Source of the DNA: Oscillospiraceae bacterium
GTDB taxonomy: Bacteria; Bacillota; Clostridia; Oscillospirales; Ruminococcaceae
Direction: 5' to 3'
NCBI GenBank assembly: GCA_017399765.1
Contig: JAFQBH010000038.1
Span: 1-49,795, forward strand
Length of the DNA stretch: 49,795 nt
The first letter of the stretch is position 1, and every line of letters begins with the position of its first letter. This document shows, one piece after another, positions 31,968-39,595 of the stretch. Under the pieces are notes generated by a model. That model worked only from the letters and a program-made list of their open reading frames with translations, made no database searches and was not told the DNA's origin. A program made the position numbers and the translations under genes.

Positions 31968-33153
31968 ATGTGGTTTTCAAAACCTCCGGCGAAAGAATAA
32001 TTATCGCCAGAAGGTTCGGGAAAATCATAAGCCCGTTGAAAATATCCGTGATGTTCCATATAAGCGGAAGTTTTGTGAACGAACCGATTACCGCGGCAAA
32101 GCAGAACAAAATTCTGTATAAATTTGCCGCGATTTTACTTTTTGTAATAGAAAAAAGCGCCTTTTCACCATAAAAAGCCCAGCCGATAACCGCCGCAAGG
32201 GCAAAAAGGAACATTGAAACAGAAAGAAAAATTTTTCCGGAATTTCCGAAGCAGGAATAAAAGACCTCCTCCGCCGAAGAAATTCCGGAAGAAAGAATAA
32301 CAAGTGCCGTAAGACTGCAGACAAAAATGGTATCTATAAAAACTTCGGCAATTCCCCAACAGCCCTGGGTCAAAGGCTCACCGTTGCTTTCGGAATGGGC
32401 GAGAGAAGCGGAACCCATTCCCGCTTCGTGTGTAAAAGTGCCTTTTGCAATTCCGGTTTTTAAAGCTTCCGAAGTAAGAATTCCAAAAACTCCTCCGCCT
32501 ATGGAAAGCGGCTTAAAGGCGGAGGAAAAGATTTTTGAAAACGAGGGAATGATGTTTTCACGGAACATAAAAAGCACCGCAAAACAGCCAAAAACGTAGA
32601 TAAGCGCCATTATCGGAACAAGCAGGGAAGAGGTTTTTAAAACAGCCTTTGCTCCGCAAAAAAGGACCGCCGCTGTGAAAACAGCTATAATAATACCTAT
32701 AAAAATCGGAGAGATCCCGAAACATTTTTCAAAAACAGCGCCGGCGGCATTGGTTTGGATCATATTTCCGCCGCCGAAGGAAGCAAGCACACAGCAAAAG
32801 CTCCAAATGACCGCAAAAAATTTTCCGCCGAAAGCCTTTTCAATATAGACTGCCGCGCCGCCTTTATATTTTACAGAAAGTGCGGCTTCCGCAAATTTGA
32901 GCATCATTCCGAAAAAAGCTCCCGCCCACATCCAGAAAACCGCTCCTGCACCGCCGATGGAAATTGCGGCGAAAACCCCGATTATATTTCCGGTGCCAAC
33001 CGTTGCACCAAGGGCGGTTGCCGCTCCTGCAAAGGCACTTTTATCTTTAAAAATTTTTCCGAAGGTGGTTTTTATAATAAAACCCGCTTTTCGAAGCGGA
33101 AAAAATCCGCTTGCGGCGGTAAGAAAAAAGCCTGTTCCCAAAACAAGGACCAA
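31945..33153 (-). CDS. Alanine/glycine:sodium symporter family protein (AgcS)
   Basis: Sodium-coupled amino-acid uptake in the membrane; about ten segments. GATVGTGNIIGVFAAISIGG, FFGMMLKFAEAALSVKY and GTFTHEAGMGSASLAHS are family signatures. The standard-code start available is TTG 33153 (402 residues), but it has no ribosome binding site and cuts off part of the first helix. The family N terminus continues upstream in frame as EKLTEIIWGPALL with an ACG codon at 33190-33192 exactly where ATG is expected, ten bases after GGAG (415 residues). Either ACG initiates, the start is mutated, or one base is wrong in the A-run. Shorter than typical members (about 450). Confidence 0.85.
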   Translation of the reverse strand: MVLVLGTGFFLTAASGFFPLRKAGFIIKTTFGKIFKDKSAFAGAATALGATVGTGNIIGVFAAISIGGAGAVFWMWAGAFFGMMLKFAEAALSVKYKGGAAVYIEKAFGGKFFAVIWSFCCVLASFGGGNMIQTNAAGAVFEKCFGISPIFIGIIIAVFTAAVLFCGAKAVLKTSSLLVPIMALIYVFGCFAVLFMFRENIIPSFSKIFSSAFKPLSIGGGVFGILTSEALKTGIAKGTFTHEAGMGSASLAHSESNGEPLTQGCWGIAEVFIDTIFVCSLTALVILSSGISSAEEVFYSCFGNSGKIFLSVSMFLFALAAVIGWAFYGEKALFSITKSKIAANLYRILFCFAAVIGSFTKLPLIWNITDIFNGLMIFPNLLAIIILSPEVLKTTYKKEERK

Positions 33154-33245
33154 AAGAGCGGGTCCCCAGATTATTTCCGTAAGTTTTTCCGTTTTGAATC
33201 ATCTCCTTTTTTTAAAAGGAATATGCAAGAACGGAAAAAATATGA

Positions 33246-33287
33246 AAAAAGCGCCTTTGCAAAAATTTTTTTGCAAAAACGCTTTTA
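33246..33287. terminator. Hairpin upstream of the symporter gene
   Basis: AAAGCG and CGCTTT enclose TTTGCAAAAA / TTTTTGCAAA. On the minus strand six T follow, so it can stop leftward transcription before the symporter gene. Confidence 0.5.
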
Positions 33288-33289
33288 TT

Positions 33290-33302
33290 GTGACAAAGTC
33301 AC
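33290..33302. promoter_or_regulatory. Crp/Fnr-like palindrome at the thioredoxin promoter
   Basis: GTGAC AAA GTCAC, perfect five-base arms, reads TGTGA-N5-TCAC. Its centre is about 29 bases before a TATACT -10 box (33325-33330), i.e. near -41, and no -35 box exists. A Crp/Fnr gene lies one gene away. Confidence 0.45.
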
Positions 33303-33374
33303 GGAAAAACTTTTTTGGTTAGGTTATACTAACAGCAACGAAAACAAATTAAAAACCGAAAGGATTTGAAGATA

Positions 33375-33686
33375 ATGTCAGTTAAAGTTCTTAATAAAGA
33401 AAATTTTGAAGAAAACGTTCTTAAAAACGAAGGAAGCGTTGTTGTTGATTTCTGGGCACCCTGGTGCGGACCCTGCAGAATGCTTTCTCCCGTTGTTGAC
33501 CAGGTTGCCGAAGAAGTTGAAGAAGTTTCCTTCGGAAAAGTCAACGTTGATGAAGAAAAGGAACTTGCTTCCCGCTATGGAATAATGAGCATTCCGGCGC
33601 TTGTTCTTTTCCGTGACGGAAAAGCCGTTGATTCAATGGTCGGCTTCCGCCCGAAGGAAAGAGTTCTTGAATTTTCAAAGGGCTAA
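33375..33686 (+). CDS. trxA: Thioredoxin
   Basis: Cytoplasmic thiol-disulphide reductase of 103 residues with active site WCGPC (Cys31, Cys34), the cis-Pro loop IMSIPALVLF and the buried Asp in VVDFWAPW. ATG 33375 follows AAAGGA; an in-frame start nine bases upstream overlaps it. Second thioredoxin of the window is at 42190. Its 3' end overlaps the convergent Crp/Fnr gene by 12 bases. A palindrome at the promoter suggests control by that regulator. Confidence 0.93.
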   Translation: MSVKVLNKENFEENVLKNEGSVVVDFWAPWCGPCRMLSPVVDQVAEEVEEVSFGKVNVDEEKELASRYGIMSIPALVLFRDGKAVDSMVGFRPKERVLEFSKG

Positions 33687-34349
33687 ACGGTCAAGAGAAT
33701 CGTAATCGGTTATCTTAACGCCGCCGCGGGAAAGTTCAACGTAACCTTCAGATGAAAAATATTTGAGCATCCGCGAGACGACCTCCCTTGCGGAGCCCAT
33801 ATATTTTGCGATCTGTTCGTGAGTAAGTTTTATTTCGGAACTTTTTTCCTTTTCCGCTTCGGAAAGAAGAAAAATCGCAAGGCGCCTGTCAAAACTCATA
33901 AAAAGTATCTGCTGCATTACCCACATAACTTCGGAAAAACGGCTTACGGTTTTTTCAAGAAGAAAATTCTTCATCTCCGGTTTTCTTTCGGAAACTTTTA
34001 GGAATGCGCCGGGACTTAAAATGCAGCAGCGGCTGTCCTCTTCCGCATCAACCTGAACGTCAAAGTTTATGGATTCAAGAATGCAGGAAGCGGAAAGAAC
34101 GCAAACGTCGCCGGGGAAGATGCGGTACAGTGTTATTTCCTTACCCTCTTCAGAAAGCATGTAAACGCGCAGACAGCCGGTTTTTACAAAGATTATTCCG
34201 GTACAAACGGTTCCGTTATGAATGTTCTGTCCCTTTTTGAATTCGGCGCAGCCGGCACCGTTCATAAGTTCTTCCTTGTCTTTTTCGGAAAGAGCTTCCC
34301 AGAACGGAAAAGATTTTTGCATAAGCAGATGACATTTTTCACAGGACAT
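33675..34349 (-). CDS. Crp/Fnr-family transcriptional regulator
   Basis: 224 residues. Cyclic-nucleotide-binding-like barrel (GTVCTGIIFVKTGCLRVYM, ITLYRIFPGDVCVLSASCIL), dimerisation helix, then a winged helix with LTHEQIAKYMGSAREVVSRML. The N terminus MSCEKCH and further Cys residues could carry a metal or redox centre, but the Fnr four-cysteine spacing is not matched, so oxygen sensing by an FeS cluster is not claimed. ATG follows AAAGGAG. Placed between thioredoxin and a rhodanese lipoprotein, it probably regulates redox or sulphur stress genes. Confidence 0.9.
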   Translation of the reverse strand: MSCEKCHLLMQKSFPFWEALSEKDKEELMNGAGCAEFKKGQNIHNGTVCTGIIFVKTGCLRVYMLSEEGKEITLYRIFPGDVCVLSASCILESINFDVQVDAEEDSRCCILSPGAFLKVSERKPEMKNFLLEKTVSRFSEVMWVMQQILFMSFDRRLAIFLLSEAEKEKSSEIKLTHEQIAKYMGSAREVVSRMLKYFSSEGYVELSRGGVKITDYDSLDRLAL

Positions 34350-34443
34350 TTTTTATCCGCTCCTTTGAAAAGAAAATTTATCCGAAAACAATAATATCCC
34401 AACTTTAAAAATATGTCAAATCCCGCAGGAAAGGAGAATCGGT

Positions 34444-34851
34444 ATGTATATAAAAATGATAAAAAGAAGAATTGTTTCAATAATCGCCGCTTTGGTTTTC
34501 CTTTTGGCGGTTTCCGGATGCAGTGTTCCGGAAGAAGGAAGTGATTATATGAATATCAGTCAGAAAAAAGCAAAGGAAATGATGGAAAACCTCGAAGAAT
34601 TCGTTCTTCTGGATGCGAGAACGGAAGAAGAATTTTCTGAAGGACATATTCCCGGCGCGGTTTTGATTCCCCATTATGAAGTTTCTGAAAAAGCGGAAGA
34701 AAAAATTCCCGAAAAAGATATTCCGGTTTTTGTTTATTGCAGAAGCGGAAACAGAAGCAAAGTTGCAGCAGAAGCTCTTGTTTCCCTCGGGTATTCAGAA
34801 GTTTATGAATTCGGCGGAATCAATACCTGGCCTTATGAAATCGAACAATAA
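34444..34851 (+). CDS. Rhodanese-domain lipoprotein
   Basis: 135 residues. Signal peptide with lipobox AVSGC (Cys26), then one rhodanese domain: VLLDARTEEEFSEGHIPGAVLIPH and active-site Cys99 in VYCRSGNRS. Probably moves sulphane sulphur outside the membrane. The start used, ATG 34444, follows AAAGGAGAATCGGT; a second ATG four codons later is possible. Divergent from the Crp/Fnr gene. Confidence 0.9.
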   Translation: MYIKMIKRRIVSIIAALVFLLAVSGCSVPEEGSDYMNISQKKAKEMMENLEEFVLLDARTEEEFSEGHIPGAVLIPHYEVSEKAEEKIPEKDIPVFVYCRSGNRSKVAAEALVSLGYSEVYEFGGINTWPYEIEQ

Positions 34852-34860
34852 GAGAGAATA

Positions 34861-34893
34861 AAAAAATCTCCCGGGTAAGCGGGAGATTTTTTT
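34861..34893 (+). terminator. Terminator of the rhodanese gene
   Basis: AATCTCCCG, loop GGTAAG, CGGGAGATT, seven T. Confidence 0.9.
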
Positions 34894-34898
34894 AATAA

Positions 34899-34923
34899 GG
34901 GCGGATAATATCTGCCCGTTTTT
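34899..34923 (+). terminator. Second hairpin with T-run
   Basis: GGGCGGAT, loop AAT, ATCTGCCC, then GTTTTT; directly after the first terminator. Confidence 0.5.
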
Positions 34924-34927
34924 ACCT

Positions 34928-35020
34928 AAAGGAACGGTCTTGAACTTTCTATACAATTTCCACCCTTCCGTCTTTTGTCCTGCGGACAAAATCCACCTCC
35001 CCTGATAGGGGAGGCCAACT
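34928..35020. repeat. Intergenic palindromic element (CTCCCC...GGGGAG type)
   Basis: On the minus strand it reads GGCCTCCCCT, ATC, AGGGGAGG, then TTTGTCC-GC-GGACAAA, GACGGAAGGGTGGAAATTG and TATAGAAAGTTCAAGACCG. This order, two hairpins then the GACGGAAGGGTGG tail, is a dispersed element I associate with clostridial genomes. Non-coding; sits between terminators of converging transcripts. Confidence 0.5.
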
Positions 35021-35024
35021 AAAA

Positions 35025-35054
35025 AAATCCCGCTCGGCTGAGCGGGAGTTTTGT
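35025..35054 (-). terminator. Terminator of proS
   Basis: Minus strand TCCCGCTC, AGCC, GAGCGGGA followed by seven T. Confidence 0.85.
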
Positions 35055-35065
35055 TTTGCATTTTA

Positions 35066-36502
35066 TTAATATGCTTTGCCCCAATAGACCATTTTGGTTG
35101 CGGGTTTTCCGCAAACGGGACAAACGTCGCCGATGTGTTCCTGTTCAAAAGGCATGCAGCGGGAAGAAACGCCTGCAACCTCTTTGAGTTTTTCTTCACA
35201 GGCGCGGTCACCGCACCACATGGATTTGATGAAGCAGTTGCCGCTGTTGGCAATTCTGATGAATTCATCAAGGTCATGAGCGGTGAAGGTACGGTTTTCT
35301 CTGTTTTCAAGAGCGCGCTGATAAAGACCGTCGCGAACAAGTCCGAGAATTTCGGGGATCTTGGTTTCGAGTTCATCGATGGATACGAAATATTTTTCGC
35401 GGTTATCACGGCGAACAAGAACGCACTGGTTGTTTGCGATATCGCGGGGTCCGATTTCAAGACGGACCGGAACGCCTTTCATTTCATATTCTGCGAATTT
35501 CCAGCCGGGGGTCTGTTCGCTGTCGTCGAGTTTTACGCGGCAGAATTTTGCAAGACGGTCTTTGACTGCTTTTGCGGCATCAAGAACGCCTTCTTTATGC
35601 TGCTGTGCGGGAACGATTACAACCTGGATAGGAGCAACGTCGGGCGGAAGAACAAGTCCGTTGTTGTCGCCGTGGGTCATAATGATCGCGCCGATAAGAC
35701 GGGTAGAAACGCCCCAGGAAGTTTCAAACGGAGTGTGAAGCTGGTTGTCGCGGCCGGTGAACTGAACGTCAAAAGCTTTTGCAAAGCCGTCGCCGAAGAA
35801 ATGGGAAGTGCCGGACTGAAGAGCCTTGCCGTCGTGCATCATAGCTTCGATGGTATAGGTTGCTTCCGCACCTGCGAATTTTTCTTTTTCGGTTTTCTGG
35901 CCTTTGATCATCGGGATAGCAAAGTTCTTTTCGCAAACGTCCGCATAGATGTTGAGCATCTGTTCGGTTTCTGCTATTGCTTCCTCTGCGGTTTCATGCA
36001 TGGTGTGGCCTTCCTGCCAGAGGAATTCCATGGAACGGAGGAAAGGACGGGTGGTCTTTTCCCAGCGAACAACGCTGCACCACTGGTTATAAAGTTTCGG
36101 AAGGTCGCGGTAGGATTTGATTACGTGTGCGTAATGATCGCAGAAAAGGGTTTCGGAAGTGGGACGAACGCACATTCTTTCCTGAAGCTGTTCGCCGCCG
36201 CCCATGGTGATCCATGCAACTTCCGGAGCGAAACCTTCGATGTGGTCTTTTTCTTTCTGAAGAAGGCTTTCGGGAATGAACATGGGCATATAAACGTTTT
36301 CGTGTCCGGTTTCTTTAAAACGGGCATCGAAAAGTTTCTGGATATTTTCCCAGATTGCATATCCGTAAGGGCGAAGGACCATGCATCCGCGAACGCTGGA
36401 ATAATCGATAAGTTCAGCTTTTTTAACAACGTCTGTGTACCACTGGGCAAAATCGTCTTCCATGGAAGTGATTGCCTCAACCATTTTTTTCTGGTCTGCC
36501 AT
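35066..36502 (-). CDS. proS: Prolyl-tRNA synthetase, short archaeal/eukaryotic-type
   Basis: Charges tRNA-Pro. 478 residues without the large editing insertion of the usual bacterial enzyme. Class II motifs: [39 protein letters not shown], and [22 protein letters not shown]. The C-terminal domain has the zinc-site cysteines ([19 protein letters not shown]) and ends WGKAY, both features of the archaeal type. ATG 36502 follows AAGGAG. 91 bases downstream of acpP with a weak hairpin between. Complete. Confidence 0.95.
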   Translation of the reverse strand: MADQKKMVEAITSMEDDFAQWYTDVVKKAELIDYSSVRGCMVLRPYGYAIWENIQKLFDARFKETGHENVYMPMFIPESLLQKEKDHIEGFAPEVAWITMGGGEQLQERMCVRPTSETLFCDHYAHVIKSYRDLPKLYNQWCSVVRWEKTTRPFLRSMEFLWQEGHTMHETAEEAIAETEQMLNIYADVCEKNFAIPMIKGQKTEKEKFAGAEATYTIEAMMHDGKALQSGTSHFFGDGFAKAFDVQFTGRDNQLHTPFETSWGVSTRLIGAIIMTHGDNNGLVLPPDVAPIQVVIVPAQQHKEGVLDAAKAVKDRLAKFCRVKLDDSEQTPGWKFAEYEMKGVPVRLEIGPRDIANNQCVLVRRDNREKYFVSIDELETKIPEILGLVRDGLYQRALENRENRTFTAHDLDEFIRIANSGNCFIKSMWCGDRACEEKLKEVAGVSSRCMPFEQEHIGDVCPVCGKPATKMVYWGKAY

Positions 36503-36525
36503 TTTTTACAACTCCTTACTGGCAT

Positions 36526-36555
36526 AAACGAAAATAGCGGAACAAGAAGTTCCGC
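36526..36555 (-). terminator. Weak terminator-like hairpin between acpP and proS
   Basis: Minus strand GCGGAAC, TTCTT, GTTCCGC then TATTTTCGTTT; short stem and interrupted T-run, so read-through into proS is likely. Confidence 0.4.
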
Positions 36556-36593
36556 GATCTTCATTTCCAATATTCTTTAAAATTATCGAAAGA

Positions 36594-36821
36594 TTAAAGG
36601 GAATTCTCGATGTAAGAAACGATATCGCCGATGGTTTTGATGTTTTCAACATCTTCGTCGGGGATTTCTTTGTCGAATTCATCTTCAAGGGACATTACAA
36701 AATCAACGAGATCGAGGGAATCTGCGCCAAGATCGTTGACAATGTCGGTATCGAGAGTGATTTCGTCAGGATCGATGTCAAGCTGATCGCAAAGAATTTC
36801 TCTTACTTTTTCAAATACCAT
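36594..36821 (-). CDS. acpP: Acyl carrier protein
   Basis: 75-residue acidic four-helix protein that carries growing acyl chains in fatty acid synthesis. The 4'-phosphopantetheine attachment Ser35 is in the invariant DSL of [25 protein letters not shown] precedes ATG 36821. Divergent from a FabD-like acyltransferase gene rather than inside a fab operon. Confidence 0.96.
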   Translation of the reverse strand: MVFEKVREILCDQLDIDPDEITLDTDIVNDLGADSLDLVDFVMSLEDEFDKEIPDEDVENIKTIGDIVSYIENSL

Positions 36822-36883
36822 TGAAAATTACCTCCTAATAATAAAAAAACAGGCTTTTTAAGCTGTTTGTTTTGCCTTTAAAT

Positions 36884-36912
36884 ATAATATATAAAACATT
36901 TTAAGTTGTCAA
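36884..36912 (-). promoter_or_regulatory. Promoter of acpP
   Basis: Minus strand TTGACA (36907-36912), 17-base spacer, TATTAT (36884-36889). Confidence 0.7.
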
Positions 36913-36952
36913 TGATTTTTGGATAAATTTATTTTAAGTTTTCGGTTTAATC

Positions 36953-36980
36953 TTGAAATCGGCGGAATTTATGGTATATT
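36953..36980 (+). promoter_or_regulatory. Promoter of the FabD-like gene
   Basis: TTGAAA (36953-36958), 16-base spacer, TATATT (36975-36980). Confidence 0.6.
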
Positions 36981-37025
36981 AGTATCTGTATTATTCTGTA
37001 TTAATTTTACGGAGGGCATTTTATC

Positions 37026-37955
37026 TTGAAAAAAATAGCTTTTGTATTCCCGGGATATGGCTGTTCCCACGCAGGAATGGGAAAGGGAATTTGTGATTAT
37101 TCCGAAAAAACCAAGGAAATTTATGAAAACTCATCCAAAGTTCTTGAACTTGATGCCGCAAACCTTTCTGTAAAAGGAAAAGCTGCGGAAGTTTCCGATG
37201 AGGAAATTTCCTTCCAGCTCCAATTCCTTCAGGAGCTGGCTCTTTATGAAGCGGCAAAAGATATTCTTCCGGAAGCGGAAGCTTTCATCGGTTACAGCGC
37301 CGGAGAAATTACTGCAATGACCGCCGGCGGAGTTTTTACCCTTGAAGACGGTGTCGCCGTTGCAAACGCTTACCGCGATATGAGAAAAGCGGCTGTTGGC
37401 GCAGGAAAACTTGATGCTTACCGCCTCCGCAACGTAAAACACGAATTTGTAAGCCTTGTTTCCGATAAATGCCTTGCGGGATTTGTTCAGATGACCGCCG
37501 TTGAAGCACCGGAACAGACTGTTGTTGTAGGCGATGAGGAAGGACTTAAGGCTGTTCTTACCGAACTTGCAAAACACAAGGTCAACCCCACAAAACTCCG
37601 CGATTCCCTTGCGCTCCATACCGTTATGGTTTTCCCCTATGTTTCAAAACTCCAGGACGCAATGCGCGGAATCGAACATCACGAACTTTCAACAAAGATG
37701 TACTCCACTTTATATGGAAAACTTGTTGACGTTATGACTCTTCCTTCCGATTATTTTGCAAAACAGCAGGTAAACGCCGTTCGTTTTTACGAAGCTCTTT
37801 CCGCCGCGGTTGACGATGGTTTCGATGCTTTCGTAATTCTCGGAAAAGACAAGGACCTTTTCACCGCAGTCAAAAACGTTGCGGGCGAAGGAAACGCATT
37901 TATCGCGGATTCCGTTGAGGACCTTCAGAAAATCGCAGAAAAAATCAAAGAATGA
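37026..37955 (+). CDS. FabD-like acyltransferase (malonyl-CoA:ACP transacylase family), divergent
   Basis: 309 residues, family length. The nucleophile motif is GYSAGE (Ser91) in place of the usual GHSLGE, and the N terminus is FPGYGCSHAGMGKG in place of GQGSQ-type. Residues equivalent to the E. coli catalytic set still align: Arg117, His198 in SLALHTVMV and Gln248 in KQQVNAVRF. Hence probably active on an ACP-linked substrate. Start is TTG 37026, nine bases after GGAGGG. It has its own promoter and faces away from acpP. It may be the only FabD here or a specialised transacylase. Confidence 0.8.
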   Translation: MKKIAFVFPGYGCSHAGMGKGICDYSEKTKEIYENSSKVLELDAANLSVKGKAAEVSDEEISFQLQFLQELALYEAAKDILPEAEAFIGYSAGEITAMTAGGVFTLEDGVAVANAYRDMRKAAVGAGKLDAYRLRNVKHEFVSLVSDKCLAGFVQMTAVEAPEQTVVVGDEEGLKAVLTELAKHKVNPTKLRDSLALHTVMVFPYVSKLQDAMRGIEHHELSTKMYSTLYGKLVDVMTLPSDYFAKQQVNAVRFYEALSAAVDDGFDAFVILGKDKDLFTAVKNVAGEGNAFIADSVEDLQKIAEKIKE

Positions 37956-37962
37956 TAAAACC

Positions 37963-37995
37963 AAAACTCCCGCTCTTCCGAGCGGGAGTTTTTTA
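37963..37995. terminator. Bidirectional terminator
   Basis: AAAACTCCCGCT, CTTCCG, AGCGGGAGTTTT between converging genes. Confidence 0.9.
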
Positions 37996-38490
37996 CTTAA
38001 GATATTCCAATATGATTTTATATTCCTCAGCAAGTTCATCAAATTTAATCTTTGCGTTTGCGGGGCTTGTTGATGGCAAAGCGATCGCCGGAATTTTTGT
38101 TTCAGGTTCGATGAATTTTTTATAAAGTTTCGCGGCGGTCGTTCCGGTGCAGAAAATCGCCTGGATATCCGCGTTTTTCAAAATTATGCTCACATTGTTG
38201 GGAACGGCGTTTTTTATGCTGGAATCCGAAGCACCTTCAATATCGCATTCTTTTAAGACGTCCCAAAGTGCAATTTTGTGCCGAAGGCAGAAATCTGCCT
38301 TTTCCTCCGGCGATTTCGGAATTTCCTCTCCGAAAATTTTTGCCATTACCGGCCAGAAGCGGTTTCTCGGATGGGAATAATAAAAACCAAGTTCGCGGCT
38401 TTTCGGCGAAGGCATTGTTCCGAGAACAAGAACCCGGCTTTCGGAATCGAAAACCGGATCAAAAGCGTGGGTTATTCTTTCTGTTTTCAT
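37993..38490 (-). CDS. Hypoxanthine-DNA (deoxyinosine) glycosylase, UDG superfamily family 6
   Basis: Removes deaminated adenine from DNA. 165 residues: LVLGTMPSPKSRELGFYYSHPRNRFWPVM is the family's first motif and the end motif is ALPSTSPAN. The catalytic-loop Asn of hypoxanthine glycosylases lies in the first motif. Overlaps the upstream lipid-kinase gene by four bases, so the two are cotranscribed. Could alternatively be a mismatch-specific uracil glycosylase, but the first motif favours family 6. Confidence 0.87.
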   Translation of the reverse strand: MKTERITHAFDPVFDSESRVLVLGTMPSPKSRELGFYYSHPRNRFWPVMAKIFGEEIPKSPEEKADFCLRHKIALWDVLKECDIEGASDSSIKNAVPNNVSIILKNADIQAIFCTGTTAAKLYKKFIEPETKIPAIALPSTSPANAKIKFDELAEEYKIILEYLK

Positions 38491-39419
38491 AAATTTTCAA
38501 ATGCCGGAACCCGGAAGGGAAGGGAACCGGGAATTATTTTTACTTCAATGTGGCTGCTTTTGAAAATTTCGCCGTCAACGCAAACGGTAAGTTCCTTTTC
38601 GCTTTCAATTTTCGCGAAAGAGCAGCGGTGCATGGTAAGAAGTCCTTCGAAAACCGGATTTCCTATATGTTCACCCTTTTTATAAATTCCGATGAGTTTT
38701 GCAATTTTAAAAATGCTCGCATCGGAAATTGTGCAAAAATCCATAAGCCCGTCGTTAAGTTTGGCTTCCGGAACAGGGTGATAACCACCGCCATAAACCT
38801 GTCCGTTTCCGAAAACGGAGATAAGGAATTTTCCTTCAAGAACCTTTTCGCCGTCAAAGGTGAATTTCATTGGTTTTGCAAGACCGGTAAAAATCCCGCA
38901 GGCTATCGAAACGGCCGTGGAAAGGTTATATGCCATTGGTCCGGAAATCGCGGGGATTTTTTTATAGCTGCTGAGGCGGTCGGCAATTACCGAATCAATT
39001 CCGATGTTGCAGATGTTGGAGCAGATATGTCCGTTACACTCGATAGCGTCAAAAATTTTTGTTTTTCCGTCAACAAGTTTCTGAAGGTCAAGATAATCTT
39101 CCGGCGTTCCGCCGACAGATTTTATAAAATCATTTCCGGAACCGGAAGGATAAACCGCAAAGCTTGCGCCCGGTCTTCCGAAAGCGCCGTTTACCGTTTC
39201 GTAAAAAGTTCCGTCGCCGCCGCAGGCAACGAAACAAACTTCTTCGCCTTCGGGAATAGGGTATTCTTTTCCAAAGCGGATTGCGTCGCCGGGAGCTTTT
39301 GAAAAATAAATCTGGATATTATCATCGCAGTTTTTAAAAAAATCGCGGATTTTTTTTGCAATATCGCCGGATTTGTTGCCTTTTCCGGCGGCAGGATTGA
39401 TTATGAAAACGTAATTCAT
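38487..39419 (-). CDS. Diacylglycerol/sphingosine kinase-like lipid kinase
   Basis: 310 residues of the DAGK catalytic family (YegS/DgkB type). NPAAGKGNKSGD is the N-terminal signature, ACGGDGTFYETVNG the nucleotide-binding GGDGT motif, and YPSGSGNDFIKSVGG follows. Phosphorylates diacylglycerol or a related lipid with ATP at the membrane. ATG 39419 with AGGTTTC-type weak upstream (GGAGG at about ten bases). First gene of a two-gene unit with the glycosylase. Confidence 0.9.
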   Translation of the reverse strand: MNYVFIINPAAGKGNKSGDIAKKIRDFFKNCDDNIQIYFSKAPGDAIRFGKEYPIPEGEEVCFVACGGDGTFYETVNGAFGRPGASFAVYPSGSGNDFIKSVGGTPEDYLDLQKLVDGKTKIFDAIECNGHICSNICNIGIDSVIADRLSSYKKIPAISGPMAYNLSTAVSIACGIFTGLAKPMKFTFDGEKVLEGKFLISVFGNGQVYGGGYHPVPEAKLNDGLMDFCTISDASIFKIAKLIGIYKKGEHIGNPVFEGLLTMHRCSFAKIESEKELTVCVDGEIFKSSHIEVKIIPGSLPFRVPAFENL

Positions 39420-39537
39420 GGTTTTAAGAAACCTCCGAAAGGATATTATATAAATTATAGCATAAAAGAAAATTTCTTTAAAGTATAATAAAAAATAATT
39501 GTGGAAAAATGATGAAATATTTAAAATCCATTGTTTT

Positions 39538-39566
39538 TTGACGCGGTTTATTTTATAATCTATAAT
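39538..39566 (+). promoter_or_regulatory. Strong promoter of glyA
   Basis: TTGACG (39538-39543), 17-base spacer, TATAAT (39561-39566). The 118 bases before it are AT-rich with no riboswitch motif that I can see. Confidence 0.8.
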
Positions 39567-39595
39567 AGAAAATTTTATGTGAAAGGGAGAAAATT

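Noticed and set aside
35051-36580. Open frame of about 500 codons opposite proS
   Set aside because: Antisense shadow of a clear aminoacyl-tRNA synthetase.
39420-39595. Glycine riboswitch before glyA
   Set aside because: The stretch is AT-rich, transcription starts only about 25 bases before the gene, and no aptamer motif is present.
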